A stretch of DNA of 64,000 bases from Desulfosporosinus lacus DSM 15449 (GTDB lineage: Bacteria; Bacillota; Desulfitobacteriia; Desulfitobacteriales; Desulfitobacteriaceae): NCBI RefSeq assembly GCF_900129935.1, contig NZ_FQXJ01000018.1, positions 45,552 to 109,551 on the forward strand, read 5' to 3'. Positions 36,799 to 45,095 of the stretch are shown in pieces. Both the position numbers and the translations under genes were made by a program. The notes beneath the pieces are model-generated. The model ran no database searches, was not told where the DNA came from, and saw only the letters and a program-made list of their open reading frames with translations. Numbering within the stretch: the first letter of the stretch is position 1; each line of letters opens with the position of its first letter.

Positions 36799-37305
36799 GT
36801 GCGTATTGCAATATATCCTGGAACGTTTGACCCAGTAACTAAGGGACATCTTGATATATTAGTTCGAGCTAAAGAGCTATTCGATGGCTTGATTATTGCC
36901 GTTGCTGCCGATAGTAATAAGACTCCATTGTTTACATTGGGTGAGAGAATGGAACTTCTCACGGAATCAACCAAAGACATGCCTAATGTCAGTGTTCGTG
37001 TTTTTGAAGGGTTGACAGTTGAGTTTGCTCGCCAATGCGGGGCCATCGCCATAATTCGAGGGCTCCGAGCCTTATCCGATTTTGAATATGAATTCCAATT
37101 GGCCTTAATGAACAAAAAGATCGCTCCCGATGTGGAAACAATTTTCCTTATGACCCAAAGCGAATACTCCTTTATCAGTTCAAGTGCCATTAAATGGGCT
37201 TCCAGTTTACATGCCGGGGTCTCTGATTTTGTACCCCTACATGTAGAAAAGGCGCTTATCGCAAAGTATTCTAGTCTTCGTTCAGACTCTAATATGGAGG
37301 ATTAG
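36799..37305 (+). CDS. coaD: Phosphopantetheine adenylyltransferase CoaD
   Basis: A 168-residue enzyme of coenzyme A synthesis. It has the nucleotidyltransferase motif TFDPVTKGHLDI with the (T/H)xGH Lys-Gly-His, and the C-terminal ISSSAIKW (ISSTxxR-like). Start is GTG at 36799. It is usually beside rsmD; here it lies between dnaE and the acc genes, which makes sense with acyl-carrier/CoA metabolism but is unusual. Confidence 0.93.
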   Translation: MRIAIYPGTFDPVTKGHLDILVRAKELFDGLIIAVAADSNKTPLFTLGERMELLTESTKDMPNVSVRVFEGLTVEFARQCGAIAIIRGLRALSDFEYEFQLALMNKKIAPDVETIFLMTQSEYSFISSSAIKWASSLHAGVSDFVPLHVEKALIAKYSSLRSDSNMED

Positions 37306-37376
37306 AATACCCCTTTGTTGCACAATTAGAAGTGCTATGGTATCATAAATCGATTTAAAAAGGGGGATTTTCAAAA

Positions 37377-37577
37377 ATGTGGACGGTCATTTATATTGCT
37401 CCCAATAAATTAATCGCTGAGAAGTATAAGAAAATCCTTACGGATGAAGGGATGCTTGTCCAGCTTCGTCCGATTGGCTCGGCGCATCTTGGTGAACATG
37501 CTTCAGTCGAAATTCTTGTACCGGAATCTGAAGCTGAAGAGGCGCATGAAATTATCACTGGCGCTATGGGGAGCTAA
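37377..37577 (+). CDS. DUF2007-like small protein
   Basis: A 66-residue ferredoxin-like-fold protein, [21 protein letters not shown]..., ending in an [16 protein letters not shown] helix, as in the small DUF2007 putative signalling family. It lies 2 bases before accD, so it is cotranscribed with the acc genes. GGGGGA precedes the ATG. Role unknown. Confidence 0.75.
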   Translation: MWTVIYIAPNKLIAEKYKKILTDEGMLVQLRPIGSAHLGEHASVEILVPESEAEEAHEIITGAMGS

Positions 37578-37579
37578 CT

Positions 37580-38500
37580 ATGTTTAAGGATATATTCAGA
37601 AAGACAAAGTATGTTACCATAAAATCCGGTCAGATGCAGAATCGCACTCCGTCTGAGGTTTCTATGCAAGAAGAATCTGTTAGTGTAAGTAAAAAAGAAC
37701 TTCCTGATGGTCTATGGGTTAAATGCCCCAAATGTGGGGAAGTTCTCTTCAATAAAGATATCGAGGAAAACGCGCGAGTTTGTACTACCTGTGAGCATCA
37801 TTTTAGAATTTCTGCCAGTGCACGCCTTGCGTTATTGGTGGATGAAAACAGTTTCGAAGAGTGGGATGCTGAATTAACAACTTTAGATTCTTTGGAATTT
37901 CCCGGGTACGAAGAAAAACTCATTGAAGCCCAGGAAAAATCAGGCATGACAGAAGGAATACTCACGGGTCGTGCCAGGATTGAGGATATTCCCTTTGTAG
38001 TTGCTATTAATGAAGCGAGTTTTATGATGGGCAGTATGGGTTCTGTCGTGGGAGAAAAAATTGCCCGGGCGATTGAACGGGCGATTGAGTTAAGGTTGCC
38101 GGTGGTTATTTTTTCTACTTCCGGAGGTGCCAGGATGCAAGAAGGGATTCTTTCTCTTTACCAAATGGCCAAAACGAGTGCGGCTTTAGGAAAATTGGCA
38201 GAGAACCGCCTATTATATATTTCCGTGCTTACAGATCCCACCTTCGGTGGGGTGACAGCCAGCTATGCTTCACTGGGAGACATTATGATTTCTGAACCTA
38301 ATGCTTTAATTGGGTTTACGGGACCGCGTGTCATCAAACAAACCATGAGGCAAGAACTCCCTAAGGGAGCACAAACGGCTGAGTTTAACCAGGAACACGG
38401 CTTGATTGATCTGATCGTGGCGCGTACTCAGATGCGGTCCGTTTTAGCACGTTTACTACGGTACCATCAGGAAGGGGCTCAGTATGGCGCAACTATTTGA
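37580..38500 (+). CDS. accD: Acetyl-CoA carboxylase carboxyltransferase subunit beta
   Basis: A 306-residue subunit with an N-terminal zinc ribbon (WVKCPKCG...CTTCEHHF, about 47-70) and the crotonase-like carboxyltransferase domain ([20 protein letters not shown]). With AccA it transfers CO2 from carboxybiotin to acetyl-CoA, committing carbon to fatty acid synthesis. It overlaps accA by 17 bases. About 45 residues precede the zinc ribbon, longer than usual. Confidence 0.95.
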   Translation: MFKDIFRKTKYVTIKSGQMQNRTPSEVSMQEESVSVSKKELPDGLWVKCPKCGEVLFNKDIEENARVCTTCEHHFRISASARLALLVDENSFEEWDAELTTLDSLEFPGYEEKLIEAQEKSGMTEGILTGRARIEDIPFVVAINEASFMMGSMGSVVGEKIARAIERAIELRLPVVIFSTSGGARMQEGILSLYQMAKTSAALGKLAENRLLYISVLTDPTFGGVTASYASLGDIMISEPNALIGFTGPRVIKQTMRQELPKGAQTAEFNQEHGLIDLIVARTQMRSVLARLLRYHQEGAQYGATI

Positions 38501-39470
38501 ATTTGAAAAACCCATTGCGGAACTGGTAGTTAGAATTGCAGAAATCCAAAAGTTTTCTGCGGAAAAGGGGATTGACCTTTCTCAAGAAGTAGCCACCCTT
38601 GAAAAAAAAGTGGCACTCTTGAAGAAGGAGATTTACGGAAACCTTGAGCCCTGGCAGAAAGTTCAAATTGCTCGTCACTCTGAGCGACCTAACTTTTATG
38701 ATTATGCTCCCCTGTTGTTTGAAGACTTCACAGAACTCAAAGGGGATCGGCTCTTTGCGGATGATCGCTCTGTTGCTGGTGGAATAGCACTTTTCCACGG
38801 AATTGTTGTGACCGTAATTGCCCAGGTTAAGGGTAAGGATACGAAGGAAAATATTAAACGAAATTTTGGCATGCCACATCCGGAAGGCTATCGCAAAGCG
38901 GTACGATTGATGGATCAAGCAGAAAAGTTTGGACGTCCGATCCTTACGTTTATTGATACTCCTGGGGCTGCCTGTGACCTGGGAGCCGAGGAACGAGGCC
39001 AGGGTGAAGCAATTGCTCGATGCCTGCTTGCAATGTCAGGCTATCATGTTCCTGTGATCAGTACGGTGATTGGAGAAGGCGGAAGCGGCGGTGCACTCGC
39101 TCTTGGGGCGGGCAATGTACTATTAATGCTCGAGAATTCTTTTTACTCCGTAATTGCTCCGGAAAGTTGCGCTTCAATTCTCTGGAAGGATACAACAAAG
39201 GCGAAAGAAGCGGCAGCCGCTTTGAAATTTACCGCTCAAGATTTATTAAGGCTTGGGGTAGCGGACGAATTGGTACGGGAGCCTCAAGGTGGAGCTCACA
39301 ATAATCTGAACCAAACTGCTGATGAATTATCGCAGGTCATATCAAAGTATTTGGTTCGACTGCGTTCGGAAAGTCCAGAGGTGCTTCGCGAGAAGCGATA
39401 TGAGAAGTTGCGGACCATCGGATTTTTTCATGAAACAGCTGATATAAATTTAACAAAAGACTTGACTTAG
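38484..39470 (+). CDS. accA: Acetyl-CoA carboxylase carboxyltransferase subunit alpha
   Basis: A 328-residue subunit. Seen: coiled N-terminal helices ([16 protein letters not shown]), [56 protein letters not shown] and [12 protein letters not shown]. Partner of the overlapping accD. A promoter for tRNA-Leu lies within its last codons. Confidence 0.95.
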   Translation: MAQLFEFEKPIAELVVRIAEIQKFSAEKGIDLSQEVATLEKKVALLKKEIYGNLEPWQKVQIARHSERPNFYDYAPLLFEDFTELKGDRLFADDRSVAGGIALFHGIVVTVIAQVKGKDTKENIKRNFGMPHPEGYRKAVRLMDQAEKFGRPILTFIDTPGAACDLGAEERGQGEAIARCLLAMSGYHVPVISTVIGEGGSGGALALGAGNVLLMLENSFYSVIAPESCASILWKDTTKAKEAAAALKFTAQDLLRLGVADELVREPQGGAHNNLNQTADELSQVISKYLVRLRSESPEVLREKRYEKLRTIGFFHETADINLTKDLT

Positions 39471-39491
39471 TCTTGGGATTAATGTTATTAT
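39462..39491 (+). promoter_or_regulatory. Promoter of tRNA-Leu
   Basis: TTGACT (39462-39467), 18 bases and TATTAT (39486-39491), ending 38 bases before the mature tRNA 5' end and overlapping the accA stop. Confidence 0.6.
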
Positions 39492-39529
39492 AACTAGGCC
39501 GTCATGATTCATCTGACGGAATTATATAT

Positions 39530-39615
39530 GGGCGAGTGGCGGAATGGCAGACGCGTCGGTCTCAAAATCCGATATATGTGAGTATGTGGGGGTTCAAGTC
39601 CCCCCTCGCCCACCA
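39530..39615 (+). tRNA. tRNA-Leu (anticodon CAA)
   Basis: An 86-base class II tRNA. The acceptor arms GGGCGAG and CTCGCCC pair perfectly; discriminator A, and CCA is encoded. The anticodon loop CTCAAAA gives CAA, flanked by a TCGGT/TCCGA-type stem; a variable arm of class II length follows; the T arm is GGGGGTTCAAGTCCCCC. TrmL encoded at 27925 is the class of enzyme that methylates this wobble base. Confidence 0.95.
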
Positions 39616-39625
39616 CAGTAAAATC

Positions 39626-39647
39626 AAGGCCTTCGGGCCTTTTTTTG
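39626..39647 (+). terminator. tRNA-Leu terminator
   Basis: AAGGCC-TTCG-GGCCTT hairpin with a UUCG tetraloop followed by seven Ts, directly after the tRNA. Confidence 0.9.
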
Positions 39648-39817
39648 TTTTCTGAATACATGTGAATTTAGAAAAACCCTTAAAATGGCCATGAACTTAA
39701 TAATAGTCAGATATGCAAAGAAAGCGTAAACATAAGACACAGCGAAAGCCCGGCCAGCTCCTATTTTGGAGGGACTCATCTTTAAGTACTAAGTCATCCG
39801 AAGGGCTTGGGTAATGT

Positions 39818-40274
39818 CTATTCAAAAAGAACCTTAGGGAAAGCATTAAGAGGGACTGTCCTTCCATGGTCTCCAGAGATACCACGAACACGGAAGCTTC
39901 CTCCATCTGGTCTCCAGATCTCAAATCACTCCTGATCTTTATAATTTAAATCAATACAAGAGGAAAAAATTCCGAAATTAACAATACAAATAGCTTCACT
40001 TTCGCATACAAAAACAATAAATGATTTTTCTCCGTATGCATCAAATAGTTCCCTTACAGTTCTTTGGTGATCTGGCGGAAAGGTGAATCTCCATGCATTG
40101 TTATTTTTGACTGTGGTATGCTTTATAAAAAATGCTTTGTCATGGTTAAGTAAATAGGCCTGGGATGATGGTTTTGTTAGGTGAGGCACCTTTATTTATG
40201 GACGTAAAGCGTTCTGCCTCTGTAATCGCCGCTAGAACGGCACCATGGTAAAAGTCTTTTTCAGGTATAGTCAA
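39818..40274 (-). pseudogene. Unidentified broken gene
   Basis: Three collinear reverse-strand segments read as one protein of about 150 residues. The first, from TTG 40274 with GGAGGG 6 bases upstream, reads TIPEKDFYHGAVLAAITEAE; the second, after a frameshift near 40180, has FFIKHTTVKNNNAWRFTF and FIVFVCESEAICIV; the third, after TGA at 39926-39928, reads IWRPDGGSFRVRGISGDHG to a TAG at 39818-39820. I do not recognise the family. Two independent lesions make it a pseudogene; a selenocysteine reading of the TGA has no support. It sits just behind tRNA-Leu, at the edge of an accessory island. Confidence 0.65.
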
Positions 40275-40459
40275 AAATTAACCCTCCTCTTTTTAAAATA
40301 GATTGTAATGGAAATCCTATCTTGATATGACCTCCAAGGGGGTCGAATGCATACGAACAGGCACTTACGTTGTGGTATTCAGACACTTTTTAAAGGAAAG
40401 CTGAGAAGTAACACTCGTATAACGACTATAGATTCGAGTATCTAAGCATATTTTAAACA

Positions 40460-40488
40460 TTGACAGTGACTAGCTAAGATATAATAAT
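40460..40488 (+). promoter_or_regulatory. SigA-type promoter of the sce7726-type gene
   Basis: Perfect TTGACA (40460-40465), 17 bases, AATAAT (40483-40488), about 40 bases before the start; an overlapping TATAAT at 40480 would have only 14-base spacing. Confidence 0.6.
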
Positions 40489-40528
40489 AAGATAAATAGT
40501 ACATTAGAAAGCGGAGGGGTGAACAAAA

Positions 40529-41128
40529 GTGAAAACTAGAGACATCGATATCCGCGATATATTGCATAGAGAACTCGATAAGGAATTTGCCTATGACATA
40601 GACACCTTAATTATAGATGAATTAGGAGTGTGCCAAGGTGAGGCAAGGATTGATATTGCTGTTGTTAATGGATCACTCCACGGATACGAAATAAAAAGCG
40701 ACAAAGATACCTTAGGGAGGCTACCGGGACAAATTGAAACTTACAATAGAGTTTTCGATACCGTTACAATTGTTACAGGTAGCGAACATTTGGATAAAGT
40801 ATTCTCGTTAGTTCCAGGTTGGTGGGGTATTAGCCTTGCCACCTACGTGGATTCATTAGACTTGTTCTTACAACCAGTACGTAATCCACAAATTAACGAC
40901 AATGTTGATGCATTTTCTCTAACTCAATTTCTTTGGAGAGAGGAGCTTCTGCACTTGGTACAGCGTTATGAGTTAGATAAAAAGGTTAACAAGCTCCCAC
41001 GTTTTAAGATATGGGATTTGTTGGCGGAAATAGTCCCAGTATCTGAGCTTAAGGTATATGTCAGAGCGTGTCTTAAGAAGAGGCAGAACTGGAGGCCTGG
41101 AGTGCAACGTACGTTAAATGGTGATTAA
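40529..41128 (+). CDS. sce7726-family protein
   Basis: A 199-residue protein matching the sce7726 family by its characteristic core: IIDELGVCQGEARIDIAVVNGSLHGYEIKSDKDTLGRLPGQIETYNRVFDTVTIV. The E...D-I-A-V...E-I-K arrangement looks like a PD-(D/E)xK nuclease site (Glu38, Asp42, Glu54, Lys56). The family is often next to a sce7725/beta-family gene, as here, but tail to tail: their 3' ends overlap by 56 bases. Role is unproven; nuclease-like core and accessory location suggest defence (inference). Start GTG at 40529 after GCGGAGGGG. Confidence 0.82.
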   Translation: MKTRDIDIRDILHRELDKEFAYDIDTLIIDELGVCQGEARIDIAVVNGSLHGYEIKSDKDTLGRLPGQIETYNRVFDTVTIVTGSEHLDKVFSLVPGWWGISLATYVDSLDLFLQPVRNPQINDNVDAFSLTQFLWREELLHLVQRYELDKKVNKLPRFKIWDLLAEIVPVSELKVYVRACLKKRQNWRPGVQRTLNGD

Positions 41129-42113
41129 CTGCAATCTGAACCCATGTTGATAGGTTACCATGGTTACATTTCGTTACTGAACAAGTTTTGTTAGCGCATT
41201 CAAATATTCTTAAATCCCCATTACTAAAGTCTTTCCCGCAATAAATAGCGTCTTGAGCAATAAGAATTTTCGACAATTTATGAAATTGTGCGTAATCATA
41301 AGGGGCTCTTCGATCATAGGTACCTCTTACGATGTACCAGGACTCATCGTGAGTATAACGTATTGTAGGAACCATCGTGACTACGTGGTCTATAGTAGGG
41401 TCTTTGGGATCATCCGCTCCATAGTCTCCAAATTCTGTATCCGGGAATTTTTTTATGACCTCTTTCCATACAGCCCATTCAATGCGGAGGATGCTAGATA
41501 TTTTACCTTGGCGTACGCTTAGAGATTCCGGAAATGAAGATCCACAGACAATTGTTCTTCTAAATTTAAATACTGAAACCTTTGATAATAAGTCATTCAC
41601 TACGCTGGCAAATGACTTTATCACATCTGTTGGTAGAAGTATTTGACCTAAATCTATAATGAGATCAATACTTTGGTTACTTAAGTTGCCAGTTTGGTCC
41701 AATATGTCGGTAATTACAGATACAGCATCGTCAAAATCTTGAATCGTTAATCTTATTGCAATACCATGGTCTAACATTGAAAAACTATCTTTAATAATTT
41801 CGAAATACTCCTCGTTTTTATTTGGCGAAACAATTGGAATAGGGGCTATTTTTTGATCTCCTGAAAGTAATGAGCTGATAAAAGTATTTTGCTCAATAAA
41901 GTCACTAAAGCTAGAATGGAAATCCATATAAAAAGCTCTGTTTTCTCCCCACTCATGAATCACTTCTTGAATAAAGTTTTCAGCTTCATTATTGGGTAAA
42001 ACCATAAAGACTGGGCACAACTTATCCTTTATGTCTTCTCTAAGATGTCTTATGGCAATTCTTTCACCTTGTTTCCACTTGAGAATTGGAACGTATTGTG
42101 AATGCTTAAAGAT
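41073..42113 (-). CDS. Beta-family (sce7725-type) protein, probable ATC start
   Basis: The family N-terminus, SQYVPILKWKQGERIAIRHL, is read upstream of the first ordinary start codon (TTG at 42020). In frame with it the only well-placed start is ATC at 42113, 6 bases after a strong GGGGGAG. From there the product is 346 residues, the family's usual size, beginning (M)FKHSQYVPILKW. So either ATC is used as a rare start, or the start codon has mutated and expression is crippled. The protein resembles phage T4 beta-type proteins (Beta_protein family), partners of sce7726 proteins; the C-terminus has CxxC-like cysteines (CANKTCSVTKC). It converges on and overlaps the sce7726-type gene. Confidence 0.75.
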   Translation of the reverse strand: MFKHSQYVPILKWKQGERIAIRHLREDIKDKLCPVFMVLPNNEAENFIQEVIHEWGENRAFYMDFHSSFSDFIEQNTFISSLLSGDQKIAPIPIVSPNKNEEYFEIIKDSFSMLDHGIAIRLTIQDFDDAVSVITDILDQTGNLSNQSIDLIIDLGQILLPTDVIKSFASVVNDLLSKVSVFKFRRTIVCGSSFPESLSVRQGKISSILRIEWAVWKEVIKKFPDTEFGDYGADDPKDPTIDHVVTMVPTIRYTHDESWYIVRGTYDRRAPYDYAQFHKLSKILIAQDAIYCGKDFSNGDLRIFECANKTCSVTKCNHGNLSTWVQIAVNHHLTYVALQASSSASS

Positions 42114-42360
42114 AAAAAACTCCCCCTTTCTTTATTAAACTTTAGCTTTCGACAGCTTAGTTGATATCCCTACCCAGCGACACTCTTAATGGTTATACGA
42201 CTATTTTTGCAGAAAAATGAAAAACCCAGTACGCTGGGCCATTTTATATTTGTGAGACTGCTTTCCCCTTACTTCGCAAGAAAGTTATGAGATGATGGAT
42301 CAATTGAGTTGAAATTTGCGTCTTTATTTGGTTAGAAGTACTTGGGCATATTTAAGCATA

Positions 42361-42412
42361 AGTGAGAAATCAGTAGATCTGGGGTGATTATATTATCTAC
42401 TGATTTCTCACT
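42361..42412. repeat. 18-bp-arm inverted repeat upstream of DUF3800 gene
   Basis: Perfect arms AGTGAGAAATCAGTAGAT (42361-42378) and complement (42395-42412), 16-base loop. It lies 60 bases before the DUF3800 start and could be an operator, an attenuator, or the terminator of something upstream. Confidence 0.7.
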
Positions 42413-42474
42413 TTACTATTATAGAGTTTACCTTGCATTTTGATAAGGAAACCAAAGAATGAGGTTGGCATTTT

Positions 42475-43404
42475 ATGAAGATTTTCACCGATGAGTCTGG
42501 AGACTTTTATCTGAAAAGGCCTTCGAATATCAGTACTGTTGTTAGTCTGATTTGTACGGATACCATTTATGATGAAATGTGCTATTTTCTTAAAACCTTT
42601 AGTAAAAGATACAATATTAAATCTGAAATAAAAGGAGCTCACCTGACATTAGACCAAAGGGAACGGGTTTGCAAATTTTTATACAAGAACAGAAATGATT
42701 TTACTATTGCGGTCACAGGTGTTGATTCGGACCTATGCTCTCAGAATGATTTGGCGAAATTTAGATTGTTGCAGGCCGATACATTGAGAAAGAATAAAGA
42801 ATTATATATATCGAAGGGAGGGAATGCGCCAATAATACTACAACATTTTGATAAAGTAATTAAGATTGCGGAATACTCTGGCCGTTTATGTGATGAAGAG
42901 TTTTTACAAGCCTTAATAACATTTGACCATATGAAAGATGTCATTCAGTATTCAATTGTGTATTATATTGATTGGAAATACGCCAAAAATTTTGATGTAT
43001 ACGAATTTACATTTGACAGGAAATTGCCCGGGAAAATGTCCGGCATGGAGAAGTATTTGAAGAGCAATCTTTTGCCGTTTATGCATGGTGAAACAATAGC
43101 ACATGGAACTACTTTAGAGGTTCCTGATACTTGGAAGCAAAAACATCCATTTATTTATAATTACTACACCAATGACGGAGAATATTGTATTAATCTAAAA
43201 AAAATATTCCAAACCGGTTTGCAGTTTAAAGATTCTGAAGAAGAGCTAGGTTTGCAGATGGTTGATATAATCAGTAATACTGTGTATCAAATTTTATATG
43301 GTCGAAAATCAGACAACCCGCAATTCGTGCGGTGCAATAACATATTAGCTCCACTTATGGGCGGAAAAGATAACAGTATTATGAAACTTATAAAACTAAA
43401 TTAG
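42475..43404 (+). CDS. DUF3800-domain protein
   Basis: A 309-residue protein that opens with the DUF3800 motif KIFTDESGDF (Asp5, Glu6) and later has LQMVDIISNTVYQ, giving the acidic residues expected for an RNase H-like fold. DUF3800 proteins are frequent in defence and mobile regions; their substrate is not established. The preceding 370 bases hold the beta-gene upstream region and a large hairpin. Shine-Dalgarno (GAGG) is weak. Confidence 0.8.
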   Translation: MKIFTDESGDFYLKRPSNISTVVSLICTDTIYDEMCYFLKTFSKRYNIKSEIKGAHLTLDQRERVCKFLYKNRNDFTIAVTGVDSDLCSQNDLAKFRLLQADTLRKNKELYISKGGNAPIILQHFDKVIKIAEYSGRLCDEEFLQALITFDHMKDVIQYSIVYYIDWKYAKNFDVYEFTFDRKLPGKMSGMEKYLKSNLLPFMHGETIAHGTTLEVPDTWKQKHPFIYNYYTNDGEYCINLKKIFQTGLQFKDSEEELGLQMVDIISNTVYQILYGRKSDNPQFVRCNNILAPLMGGKDNSIMKLIKLN

Positions 43405-43427
43405 GAAAGGTAGATCTTTTTTTATTT

Positions 43428-44333
43428 TCAATGGTCGAGGCGACGGGATTCGAATGTGAATCTAGCATTTATATGGAGTTGTATAAATTCGCTCAACCCC
43501 CGGTATACACGGTAACTATTCCCGAAATCATCAGAACAATATTTCATATCTTTTCTATGTTTAAAAAAAGGGGTTTTACAATTTTCACAAGTAGATAATC
43601 CCGTCTTCTTATCAATTAGTTTTAAAGCATATATAATATCCAGCATTTTTTGTAAATTATCCGCTTCCCAATTAAGGTAAGCGCCTTTTTGCTCATCATA
43701 ACAAATAGCAAAATCGATATTTTTAATTTTAAAACGGCAGTCGAACAATTTATCCATATATTCCTTATCAGGGAGGTTCTCAATTTCCATAGTATTTTTA
43801 AAATCCGTTATATGTTTAAAGTTTCTATATAGGTCGTGTGCTTTTCGAGCAATCCAGCCGACACGTTCTGAATAATTAATGTTGTATTGCAAGAAACTCT
43901 TTTGCACATCTTGATCAAACTCTATTGGTGGCTGTCGATCAGGTAATGGAAAATACTCATAAATATACTTTTGAAATGATTTTTCACCCATAAATCCACC
44001 ATCATCACCAACCAGGGCGATGGTCCATCCTGAATCGAATGAATCTTCTTTGTGAGTCCTATATTCGGTAAATGATAAAACCCCTAATAAGCCGTATTTC
44101 CTAGCGAGACCTAACGCTCCATTTATTTTAGCCGTTTCACTTAATCCCTCAGAAAGAGCCTTTCCAAACTTTAGGGAATCGGTTATTAACCGATCTCCTA
44201 TGTCGTAGGGATTGTATACGATTCTTTCTGCTTTTTTGCGAAGGAATAATATATACCCCTTTTTCATGTTTGAAAGTTTCATATTTTGAAATTTAAACCA
44301 ATAGGCATTTTCTGCATAACTAGTAGGTAACAT
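43428..44333 (-). CDS. Unidentified protein with C-terminal zinc-ribbon-like end
   Basis: A 301-residue soluble protein of no family I can name. Near the C-terminus, TCENCKTPFFKHRKDMKYCS followed by GNSYRVYR closely mimics the CxxC...YCSxxCxN zinc finger of CGNR/DUF-type proteins, except that the fourth Cys position reads Phe (SDDFGN). The last codons overlap a 23-base tRNA 3'-end sequence. The start is uncertain (ATG at 44333; other in-frame ATGs follow at 44282 and 44270). Confidence 0.6.
   Translation of the reverse strand: MLPTSYAENAYWFKFQNMKLSNMKKGYILFLRKKAERIVYNPYDIGDRLITDSLKFGKALSEGLSETAKINGALGLARKYGLLGVLSFTEYRTHKEDSFDSGWTIALVGDDGGFMGEKSFQKYIYEYFPLPDRQPPIEFDQDVQKSFLQYNINYSERVGWIARKAHDLYRNFKHITDFKNTMEIENLPDKEYMDKLFDCRFKIKNIDFAICYDEQKGAYLNWEADNLQKMLDIIYALKLIDKKTGLSTCENCKTPFFKHRKDMKYCSDDFGNSYRVYRGLSEFIQLHINARFTFESRRLDH
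43432..43454 (-). other. Orphan tRNA 3'-end, probable attachment-site scar
   Basis: On the reverse strand the 23 bases have exact tRNA 3' geometry: T-loop TTCGAAT, T-stem CCCGT, acceptor CGCCTCG, discriminator A, CCA. The matching 5' T-stem strand and the rest of a tRNA are absent. This is the usual scar of a tyrosine-recombinase element that inserted into a tRNA gene. The acceptor differs from the tRNA-Leu at 39530, so the parent tRNA gene lies elsewhere. Confidence 0.65.
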
Positions 44334-44473
44334 GTGAACTTTAGGTAAAAACTGGCTGATCAGATGTTAGTTAAATTTTGAGTTCCGGATACATTAAAGA
44401 AGAGATACTTATCTATCTGCTGTAATCTCTTATCATTGAACATGATTATATCGAAAAGGAGATGTTAACATCT

Positions 44474-44671
44474 ATGATTACAGGATCTGAATCGATTACT
44501 GACGTTGTAGAGAAATACCCACAAACTGTCCAGGTCTTTGAGAAATATGGAATGCATTGTTTTGGTTGCATGGCAGCCCGATTTGAAAATGTTGAACAAG
44601 GAGCTTTGGCTCATGGAATCGATGTTGCAAGCTTAATTGAGGATCTGAATAAAACGGTTAATAATCACTAA
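44474..44671 (+). CDS. DUF1858 redox-disulfide protein
   Basis: A 65-residue protein of the DUF1858 / hybrid-cluster-associated redox family: ITDVVEKYPQTVQVFEKYGMHCFGC with the CxxC redox pair and GALAHGID. It probably works in thiol redox or Fe-S/nitric-oxide stress biology. The ATG at 44474 is 12 bases after AAAAGGAG; the ATG at 44462 overlaps that site. Confidence 0.82.
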   Translation: MITGSESITDVVEKYPQTVQVFEKYGMHCFGCMAARFENVEQGALAHGIDVASLIEDLNKTVNNH

Positions 44672-44699
44672 TAATTAGTGAAACTCGTGTCCTTATCTC

Positions 44700-44742
44700 T
44701 GATTGTAATTGACGGTCTGTCAATTACAATCAGACTTTTTTT
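44700..44742 (+). terminator. Strong terminator after DUF1858 gene
   Basis: Perfect 14-bp stem (44700-44713 with 44719-44732), 5-base loop, then a GAC and eight Ts. Confidence 0.9.
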
Positions 44743-44849
44743 TCTTCAACTCATTGTATGAAGTTTGTACGAAGTTACGAAATCGAGTGGGAGTCGATCT
44801 CCACTGGGCATGCCCATTTTTCTCATGATACGCCAAAAAAACGAATAAA

Positions 44850-44962
44850 TCATACTGCATTTCGGTTACAAAAATGGCGTTTCGTTTACAAATATTCAGT
44901 TGTCGGTTTCAAAGAGTGCATTTCGTTTTACAAAGTGGCATCTCGTCTTTCAATTGAGTTTA
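44850..44962. repeat. Degenerate TTTCGTTTACAAA repeats, IS-end-like
   Basis: Four to five imperfect copies of a unit like CATTTCGTTTACAAAATGGC lie head to tail: around 44855, 44878, 44903, 44918 and 44942. Multiple short direct repeats of this kind are found at the ends of IS21-type elements, but no istA/istB gene is present. Possibly the leftover end of a lost element. A 70-codon frame crossing it is not credible as a gene. Confidence 0.4.
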
Positions 44963-44992
44963 TAAACTAATAATATGGATAGGCAAAACGTG

Positions 44993-45020
44993 TTTATCAA
45001 TAAAATTATATTGATAAACG
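44993..45020 (+). promoter_or_regulatory. Operator-like inverted repeat before DUF2975 gene
   Basis: Perfect 11-bp arms GTTTATCAATA/TATTGATAAAC with a 6-base spacer, 75 bases before the gene. The following A/T-rich bases hold promoter-like boxes. The Xre-type protein encoded two genes later is the natural candidate to bind it (inference). Confidence 0.6.
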
Positions 45021-45095
45021 ATAATAAAATATTGATTAATAGAAAATAATTGTTTATACTTAGTTGTAAAATTGTTTATGGGGGGATTTGCAAGC

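Noticed and set aside
39926..39928. In-frame TGA as a selenocysteine codon
   Set aside because: No Cys-like catalytic context, no SECIS-like hairpin just after it, and a separate frameshift in the same gene point to decay.
43432..43510. A complete tRNA gene on the reverse strand
   Set aside because: Only the 23 bases from the T-loop to CCA fit; the 5' T-stem, anticodon and D arms cannot be formed.
44758..44970. 70-codon open frame after the DUF1858 terminator
   Set aside because: It crosses the degenerate repeats and its residues reflect those repeats; no start site.
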